Assembly: GCF_039839275.1 (NCBI RefSeq)
Contig: NZ_JBDOQP010000001.1
Location: 62,001-126,000 of the forward strand
DNA from: Aerobium sp039839275
GTDB taxonomy: Bacteria; Pseudomonadota; Alphaproteobacteria; Rhizobiales; Rhizobiaceae
Reading direction: 5' to 3'
DNA length: 64,000 bases
Positions 58,621 to 64,000 of the stretch are shown in pieces (the stretch's first letter is position 1; every line of letters begins with the position of its first letter). The notes beneath the pieces are model-generated. The model was given only the letters and a program-made list of their open reading frames with translations, did not search any database and had not been told where the DNA came from. A program made the position numbers and the translations under genes.

Positions 58621-61365
58621 TCAGGACGCCTTGCGCCAACGCCTTGACTGGACGAACTCGACAAGATCGCTGGAACTGAGCGGACGCGCGAACGCATAGC
58701 CCTGTAGCGCGTTGCAGCCGAGCTGGCGGAGCAGGCGCGCATGCTCCATGGTCTCGACGCCTTCCGCGAGCACCTCGATCCCGAGCGATTTCCCGATCTC
58801 GATGATCGAGCCGACGAGCTGGCGCTGGCCGGGCGAGTTGACGATCGGCTGGATGAACTGGCGATCGATCTTCAGCCGGCGGGGCTTCAGCTTCATCAGG
58901 CTGACGATCGAGGCGTAGCCGGTTCCGAAATCGTCGATCTCGATGTCGATGCCGAGTTCCTTGATCTGGTCGACGTTCCAGGTCAGCAATTCGTCGTTCT
59001 CGTCGAGGAAAATGGATTCCACCAGTTCGAAGGCTATGCTGCCTGGCCGGATGTTCATCTGGCGCAGATGCCCGATCAGTTCCTCGTCGTGGAGCCGGCG
59101 TGCGGACACATTGACCGAGACCTTGGGTATGTGCAGGCCGCTTGATTCCCAGATGTTGAAATCGAGCAGCGCCTGCTCGAGGATCATGCGGTCGATGGTC
59201 GCGACGACGTTCAGCTCCTCGGCGATCTTCATGAAGGCGGCCGGCGCCAGCAGCCCTTCGGTCGGGTGCCGCCAGCGCGCCAGTGCCTCCACGCCGATGA
59301 CTTCCAGCGTCTCCGCATCGAACTGGGGTTGGTAGTGGGCAACGAACTGGTTCTGTTCCAATCCGCTCAGAATGTCGTCGGCGACCCGTTTGGTGTTGAT
59401 GATCTCCGCCTGCAGCGCGTCGTTGAAGAACTGATGGCGGTTGCGGCCGCGCGACTTGGCGCGATAAAGCGCGATATCGGCGTTGACCAGCAAGCGGCGG
59501 GGGTCCGCCACCGAATCCATGTCGGTCGCGATGCCGATCGAGACACCGACCCGGCATTCGTGGCCCTGGTAGTTCATCGGTGACTGCATCCGGTCAATGA
59601 TGTTCTCGGCGAGGCAGGTCAGGCTCGACAGCGACGAGCCGGGCTTTTCCGTCGGCCAACGCCGCACGACCACGAACTCGTCACCGCCGATTCGCGCGAC
59701 GAAATCGTCCGGGTTGACGGTCGTCTTGAGTATCGCGGCCGCATGAACCAGCATCGCATCGCCGGCGATATGGCCCAGCGTATCGTTGATCTGCTTGAAG
59801 CGGTCGAGGTCGATCTGCAACAATGCCGCCGCTTCCTCGCCGCGCTCGAAACGGGAGGCGTGGTTCGCTAGCACTTCGTCGAGATGCCTGCGGTTGGGCA
59901 GTCCGGTTAACGAGTCGTGCAACGCATTGTGCTCGATGCGGGCCTTGGCGCTTTCCAGTTCGATGTTGCGGGCCTCGGTGAGCGCGTTGACGCGCTTGAG
60001 CTCCTCGTTGAGGCTAACATCCGCCGTGACGTCCCAGTTGACACCCACCATCTTTGGTTGCGCGCCCGGCACGTCGTAGATCGTTCCGATCGCGCGGACA
60101 TGGCGAATGCGGCCATTATCCAGCACGATCCGGTAGCGGGAGGTGTAGCTGCCTCGGTTTTCGAGTGCTTCACCGAACTCCCGCTGCGCGCGGGCAAGGT
60201 CGTCCGGGTGGACGCGCTTTTCCCAATAGGTGTGGTCGCGTGGTGCCCCGTCGGCCGGATAGCCGTAGAGCTCGTTCATGCGATCGTCCCAATATTCGTG
60301 AGCATCGCCGAGAGTCATTTCCCAGACCGCCACCTTCGAGGTGTCGAGGGCCAGCCGCAGCCTGTGCGAGAGCCTTTCGAGCTGTCTCTCGCGACGGCGC
60401 AATTCGCCGATGTTGCGCTGCCGTTCATGCATCAGGCGACCGGTAAGGACGGTGGGAACCATGATCAGCGCCCCGGCGAACAGCATCAGTGCACGAATGT
60501 ACCAGATGCCCGGCGGATTTGCCGACCAGCCGCCCCGTGGACGGGCCGCGATCTGCCAGGAGCCGGAGGGCAATACCACCTCCGTGACAACCGGCCGGTC
60601 TTCGAGGATGTCGGCAGGTCCGAGGAAACGTGCGCCGCGTCCTCCCGTCGCGTTGCGGCCCGTCAGCGTGATCTCGATGGGCAGGTTGGCATCGAGAAGG
60701 CCGCTATCGACGTAGAGCTGGTCGACGTCGATGATCGCAGAGACGATGCCCCAGAAACTGTCGATACCTCCTTCCGGATCAGAAAAGACAGGAAAGCGGG
60801 CGATGAAGCCTCGGCCTCCCTGGACGAGGTCCATTGGCCCTGCAAGGATCATCTCGCCGGTGTCGCGCGCGCGCAGGGCAGCTCCGCGCTGGGCTTCGCT
60901 GCGCCGGTAGTTCAGCCCCAGCGCGTTCTCGTTGCCCACAAGAGGATAGATCAGTGACACGATCAGGTCCGGCGCGGCCGCGACGTGGCGTATCTGCGAT
61001 TTCTGTCGCAAGAGGTTCGAGGCCAACTGCCCGAAACGTTCCTGGCTCATCTGCGGTTCTGTGGCCAGCGTCGCCACCAGACCCCGCACGAGCTGGATGT
61101 TGCTGTTGATGTTGCCCTCCAGCTTGGCGCGGAGGACGCTGACGTGACCAAGCACCTCAGCCCGCTGGTTCTGCTCGAAGGTTTGGTGCTGTTGCCGGTC
61201 GGCAAGCAAGCCCGCGGTCAGGATGACCACAAGCGCCAGGATCGCCGGAATGTTGGTCTTCCGGAAGAGCCTGCCGAACGCCCGACGACGCCTGAGGAGC
61301 GAAAGGTTCACCTGTCCTGCCTGTCGTGTGGTTGACTGTGTCGACCGTCTTTTGTCAGTGACCAT
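58621..61365 (-). CDS. GGDEF-EAL c-di-GMP enzyme with CHASE and PAS sensor domains
   Basis: 914 residues. A first hydrophobic helix (38-56), a periplasmic CHASE-like domain (about 60-290; ALGLNYRRSEAQRGAALRAR) and a second helix (about 292-312) are followed by a PAS domain with PAC (AVWEMTLGDAHEYWDDRMN; YTSRYRIVLDNGRIRHV). The diguanylate cyclase site IGGDEF is intact near 559; the EAL motif (VEALARW) near 692 and DDFGTGYAS loop are intact, so both activities are possible. Topology suggests sensing of a small external ligand. Convergent with soxG; divergent from the HAD gene with 73 bases between. Confidence 0.93.
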   Translation of the reverse strand: MVTDKRRSTQSTTRQAGQVNLSLLRRRRAFGRLFRKTNIPAILALVVILTAGLLADRQQHQTFEQNQRAEVLGHVSVLRAKLEGNINSNIQLVRGLVATLATEPQMSQERFGQLASNLLRQKSQIRHVAAAPDLIVSLIYPLVGNENALGLNYRRSEAQRGAALRARDTGEMILAGPMDLVQGGRGFIARFPVFSDPEGGIDSFWGIVSAIIDVDQLYVDSGLLDANLPIEITLTGRNATGGRGARFLGPADILEDRPVVTEVVLPSGSWQIAARPRGGWSANPPGIWYIRALMLFAGALIMVPTVLTGRLMHERQRNIGELRRRERQLERLSHRLRLALDTSKVAVWEMTLGDAHEYWDDRMNELYGYPADGAPRDHTYWEKRVHPDDLARAQREFGEALENRGSYTSRYRIVLDNGRIRHVRAIGTIYDVPGAQPKMVGVNWDVTADVSLNEELKRVNALTEARNIELESAKARIEHNALHDSLTGLPNRRHLDEVLANHASRFERGEEAAALLQIDLDRFKQINDTLGHIAGDAMLVHAAAILKTTVNPDDFVARIGGDEFVVVRRWPTEKPGSSLSSLTCLAENIIDRMQSPMNYQGHECRVGVSIGIATDMDSVADPRRLLVNADIALYRAKSRGRNRHQFFNDALQAEIINTKRVADDILSGLEQNQFVAHYQPQFDAETLEVIGVEALARWRHPTEGLLAPAAFMKIAEELNVVATIDRMILEQALLDFNIWESSGLHIPKVSVNVSARRLHDEELIGHLRQMNIRPGSIAFELVESIFLDENDELLTWNVDQIKELGIDIEIDDFGTGYASIVSLMKLKPRRLKIDRQFIQPIVNSPGQRQLVGSIIEIGKSLGIEVLAEGVETMEHARLLRQLGCNALQGYAFARPLSSSDLVEFVQSRRWRKAS

Positions 61366-61438
61366 TGCATGAACTGCTTAAATTTGGCTTTAGCAGTACA
61401 CGCAATGTCATCAATTACAGCAGCAGCGAGATGCGGTG

Positions 61439-62140
61439 ATGAGCAACGGGCTGACGACAATCGGATTCGATGCAGACGACACACTCTGGCAGAACGAGCA
61501 GTTCTTCCGTCTTACCGAGGCGCGCTTTACCGAACTCCTTGCGGATCACGCTGAGGCGGATCATCTGAGCGGGAGATTGCTGGAGGCCGAGAAACGGAAT
61601 CTTGGCCATTACGGGTTCGGTATCAAGGGATTTACGCTCTCGATGATCGAGACGGCGATCGAGGTGACCGACGGAAATGTGCCGGCGAGCGTCATCGGCG
61701 AAATCCTGGCGGCTGGGCGGGAGATGTTGCGGCATCCGGTCGAGACGCTGCCGCATGTGCACGACACGCTGGAGCAACTTTCAAGAAATTACCGGCTTGT
61801 GCTGATCACCAAGGGCGATCTGTTCGACCAGGAGCGCAAGCTGGCTCAGTCGGGTCTGGGCGATTTCTTCGATGCGGTCGAGATCGTCAGCGACAAGACG
61901 AGCGGCACCTATGCGCGAATCTTCGAGCGCCATGGCGACGGAGCCCAACGGTCGATGATGGTCGGAAACTCGCTGAAATCGGATGTCGCGCCGGCGATCG
62001 AGGCAGGGAGCTGGGGCGTCTACGTGCCGCACCACCTTACCTGGGTGCTGGAGCGCATCGACCCGCCGACGGATCATCCGCGCTATCGGCAGATCGACCA
62101 TCTTGGCGAACTGCAGCCGCTGATCAAGATGCTGGGATAG
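61439..62140 (+). CDS. HAD-superfamily hydrolase
   Basis: 233 residues from the ATG at 61439 (a GTG three bases earlier is equally in frame). HAD motif I FDADDTLW with D-x-D-x-T/L order, motif II LITKG, motif III SDK and motif IV VGNSLKSDVAPA. The cap domain lies between motifs I and II, so it is type I. Such enzymes dephosphorylate sugars or nucleotides; the variant motif I, D-A-D-D, is common to the Gph/YjjG relatives. No operon partner; substrate unknown. Confidence 0.86.
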   Translation: MSNGLTTIGFDADDTLWQNEQFFRLTEARFTELLADHAEADHLSGRLLEAEKRNLGHYGFGIKGFTLSMIETAIEVTDGNVPASVIGEILAAGREMLRHPVETLPHVHDTLEQLSRNYRLVLITKGDLFDQERKLAQSGLGDFFDAVEIVSDKTSGTYARIFERHGDGAQRSMMVGNSLKSDVAPAIEAGSWGVYVPHHLTWVLERIDPPTDHPRYRQIDHLGELQPLIKMLG

Positions 62141-62146
62141 AAGCGT

Positions 62147-62923
62147 TCAGACCGCCGTGATGCCGCCATCGGCGGCGAGCGTCTGTCCGGTCATGAAGGA
62201 ATTGCCCGGCTCGGCGGCAAACAGGATCACGGTAACGACCTCGTCGACTTCGGCAAGCCGCTTCATCGGAACGCCACGGGTCAGTTCTGTCTCAGCCACG
62301 CCATCTTCAGCCATCGACATGCCGAGCGTGTCGGTAACCATCGGCGTGCGCGCAAATGACGGGCAGACGGCGTTCACACGCACGCCCTTGGTGGCGTATT
62401 CGGCGGCTGCGGATCGCGTCAGCCCGACGACACCGTGCTTGGCGGCCGAATAGACTGAAAGCCGCGGCGCCCCGGCGATGCCGGCGACGGAGGCGACATT
62501 GACGATTGCGCTGCGTACTCCCTTTTCGCGGTGCTGCTTCTCCATCACCGGAAGCTGGTGCTTCATGGCGTAGAATACGCCCATCAGGTCGATGTCGATG
62601 ATCCGGCGGGCTTCGTCGGAGGGCAGCAGGGGGAAGCGTACGAAGCTCTGGGCGATGCCGGCATTGTTCAATGCGACGTGGAGGCTGCCGAAGCGCGATA
62701 GCGCCAGAGCCACGAGATCTTCCGAGAGCTTTTCATCGGAGATGTCCCCGGCAAGAACCGCCGTTTCTGTGTCCAGCGTCCCTGCAATCTGCTCCAGCTT
62801 GCCGACGTCGATGTCCGATAGGACGAGACGAGCCCCTTCCGCGGCGAAACGCTCCGCTGACCGGCGGCCAAATCCGCCGGCCGCTCCCGTGATCAGGACC
62901 GTCAGCCCCTGAAAGCGACCCAT
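62147..62923 (-). CDS. Short-chain dehydrogenase/reductase
   Basis: 258 residues; AAGGAGAA before the ATG. Cofactor motif TGAAGGFG near 12-19, LSDIDV after the second strand (D favours NAD), the NNAG segment near 90, and the catalytic S and YSAAKH (Tyr and Lys) near 159. A classical SDR; the C-terminal GNSFMTGQTLAADGG is typical. It is three bases downstream of the kinase-like gene in the same operon as that gene and, upstream, the gene cut by the window edge. Confidence 0.9.
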   Translation of the reverse strand: MGRFQGLTVLITGAAGGFGRRSAERFAAEGARLVLSDIDVGKLEQIAGTLDTETAVLAGDISDEKLSEDLVALALSRFGSLHVALNNAGIAQSFVRFPLLPSDEARRIIDIDLMGVFYAMKHQLPVMEKQHREKGVRSAIVNVASVAGIAGAPRLSVYSAAKHGVVGLTRSAAAEYATKGVRVNAVCPSFARTPMVTDTLGMSMAEDGVAETELTRGVPMKRLAEVDEVVTVILFAAEPGNSFMTGQTLAADGGITAV

Positions 62924-62926
62924 CGC

Positions 62927-63961
62927 CTATTTCTCCTTGTTGATGGCCTGTCTTGCAAGCCCGGCAAGCAGATGCACCGCCTGGCCGTAAGTCTTGGCCT
63001 TCTCGGGGTTGGAGGCGTTCCCGTCAAGTGCCCGCTTGTAGACACCTTGGCAAATCGCTGCGAGGCGGAAGAAAGAAAAGGCGAGGTAGAAGACCCAGTT
63101 GTCGATGCCCGATATGCCTCGCCTTTCGCAATAGTTCGCCACGTAGTCTTTCTCGCTCGGGAGGCCCAGCGCTGCGCGGTCGACACCGCCCAGCCCACGA
63201 AAGCCTGATTCGTACGGCAGACGCCATTGCATGCACTGATAGGCGATGTCGGCATAAGGATGGCCGAGCGTCGACAGTTCCCAGTCGAGGACGGCGATCA
63301 CGTCGGGTCGTTCGGGCGCGAAGATCATGTTGTCGAGGCGGTAGTCGCCATGAACCAGCGAGATGACGCCGTCGTCTGGCATCAGGTTCTTTTCGAGCCA
63401 GTCGATGAGGAACTCCATGTCCTCAACCTTCTCTGTCTCCGAGGCGCGATACTGGCTGCCCCAGCGCGAGAGCTGGCGTTCGAAATAGTTGCCCGGCTTG
63501 CCATAGTCCGACAGTCCGACCGCGGCGGGGTCAACGTCGTGCAGGGCCGCGAGGACACGGTTCATCGCATCGCTCGCAGCCGCGCGCTCGTCGTTCGAGC
63601 CGAGCTCGGGCAACGCCGGGTCCCAGAATATTCGGCCGTCGACATGGTCCATGACATAGAACATGCGGCCGATCGGCGAGTCTTCCGGCGAAAGGTGCAA
63701 CACGTCAGGCACGGGAACGGCCGTGCCCTTCAGAGCCTTCATCACTCTATATTCGCGGTCGACCTGGTGGGCCGATTTAAGGAGTTCGCCCTGCGGCTTG
63801 GCCCGCAGCACATAGCGGCCGCTGGCGGCTTCCAGGAGATAGGTGGGATTGGACTGGCCGGCATTGAACTTCCGGACCGCGCGAAGGTCGCGGAAGCCGT
63901 CGACGTTCTGCTCGAGATATGGTGCGAGCGCCTGTTCATCGAGCGCGTGGGGGTCGTTCAT
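62927..63961 (-). CDS. APH-like phosphotransferase family protein
   Basis: 344 residues; the ATG overlaps the stop of the upstream gene (ATGA). N-terminal kinase-lobe elements (QSNPTYLLEAASGRYVLRAK near 34-53), the Brenner motif VHGDYRLDNMIF (catalytic Asp) near 205-216 and LDWELSTLG, the metal-binding DxD-like site. It belongs to the ACAD10/aminoglycoside-phosphotransferase-like family, whose members phosphorylate 4-hydroxy acyl-CoAs in the catabolism of hydroxy acids. The adjoining SDR supports a role in a lipid-derived catabolic pathway, but this is inferred. Confidence 0.87.
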   Translation of the reverse strand: MNDPHALDEQALAPYLEQNVDGFRDLRAVRKFNAGQSNPTYLLEAASGRYVLRAKPQGELLKSAHQVDREYRVMKALKGTAVPVPDVLHLSPEDSPIGRMFYVMDHVDGRIFWDPALPELGSNDERAAASDAMNRVLAALHDVDPAAVGLSDYGKPGNYFERQLSRWGSQYRASETEKVEDMEFLIDWLEKNLMPDDGVISLVHGDYRLDNMIFAPERPDVIAVLDWELSTLGHPYADIAYQCMQWRLPYESGFRGLGGVDRAALGLPSEKDYVANYCERRGISGIDNWVFYLAFSFFRLAAICQGVYKRALDGNASNPEKAKTYGQAVHLLAGLARQAINKEK

Positions 63962-64000
63962 TTGGCTTCCCCGTCCGGCTCCATTACGGCGAGCGTCAGC
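63958..64000 (-). CDS. C-terminal end of an upstream gene (cut by window edge)
   Basis: The last 13 residues read LTLAVMEPDGEAK before a stop at 63958-63960. The stop overlaps the ATG of the phosphotransferase gene, so it is the gene before it in the same operon. The family cannot be decided from so little. Confidence 0.6.
   Translation of the reverse strand, partial: LTLAVMEPDGEAK

Noticed and set aside
61378..61392. TTAA-N7-TTTA near the GGDEF-EAL and HAD promoters
   Set aside because: One mismatch in the second half and no second box; too weak to call a CtrA site.
1..64000. tRNA, rRNA, CRISPR, insertion sequence, prophage or toxin-antitoxin genes
   Set aside because: None recognised by reading both strands; base composition and operon style look even throughout.

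Overview
The window is high-GC chromosomal DNA with dense coding, many ATGA/TGATG gene overlaps and no rRNA, tRNA, phage, transposase or CRISPR signal. Several traits point to an alphaproteobacterium of the order Hyphomicrobiales, most likely Phyllobacteriaceae (Mesorhizobium/Aminobacter-like). These are a split three-gene pntAA-pntAB-pntB transhydrogenase next to an aa3-type oxidase subunit IV, a heterotetrameric sarcosine oxidase operon, a membrane PuuD urate hydroxylase with a cytochrome c tail, a rhizobial-type palindromic intergenic repeat, TTAA-N7-TTAA (CtrA) boxes and GGAAC-N16-CGTT (EcfG) boxes. The genus is an inference.

Layout. 1-10.6 kb is a purine-catabolism island: uraH (cut by the window edge), xdhA, xdhB, a palindromic repeat, xdhC, then dps and a 24-residue membrane peptide, a LysR regulator, puuD, guaD and a glycerate kinase. 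Together they would take guanine/hypoxanthine to xanthine, urate, 5-hydroxyisourate and onward, with glycerate kinase suited to using the glyoxylate carbon. 10.6-13.3 kb is a two-gene DNA-repair operon (UdgX-type uracil-DNA glycosylase fusion plus radical SAM/HhH protein). 13.4-15.4 kb holds an overlapping CobW-type metal GTPase and WD40 protein. 15.5-21.9 kb is a mixed block: creatininase-family enzyme, MarR, DMT exporter, LacI regulator with an apparent CTG start, secreted small proteins, a 2-hydroxyacid dehydrogenase and a C26 amidotransferase. 22.2-25.3 kb is a TRAP transporter whose binding-protein gene converges on dctQM.

25.7-29.2 kb encodes one large fused indolepyruvate:ferredoxin oxidoreductase. 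29.3-33.4 kb is a signalling block: a GGDEF-EAL protein, a FeeM/LuxI-like acyl-synthase preceded by two exact CtrA boxes, and a Crp/Fnr regulator. 33.6-40.9 kb is a seven-gene operon that joins an acyl-CoA ligase to a branched-chain-amino-acid-type ABC importer and a 47-residue DUF3096-like membrane protein. 40.9-45.2 kb has an outer-membrane-like unknown, oxidase subunit IV and the transhydrogenase. 45.3-50.1 kb has a GST and a Pot-type ABC importer. 50.1-52.8 kb has an OhrR-like regulator divergent from an alpha/beta hydrolase, a TPR lipoprotein and rpsU. 53.1-58.6 kb is soxB-orfX-soxD-soxA-soxG. 58.6-64 kb has a second GGDEF-EAL protein, a HAD phosphatase, an SDR dehydrogenase and an APH-like kinase.

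The most promising leads for unusual biology are the UdgX/radical-SAM pair, the CtrA-box-controlled acyl-synthase, the unknown protein inside the sarcosine oxidase operon, the ligase-plus-ABC operon with its micro-membrane protein, and a small set of EcfG-like stress promoters in front of dps and two tiny proteins. Promoter and operator calls come from reading motifs by eye, and no homology search was run.
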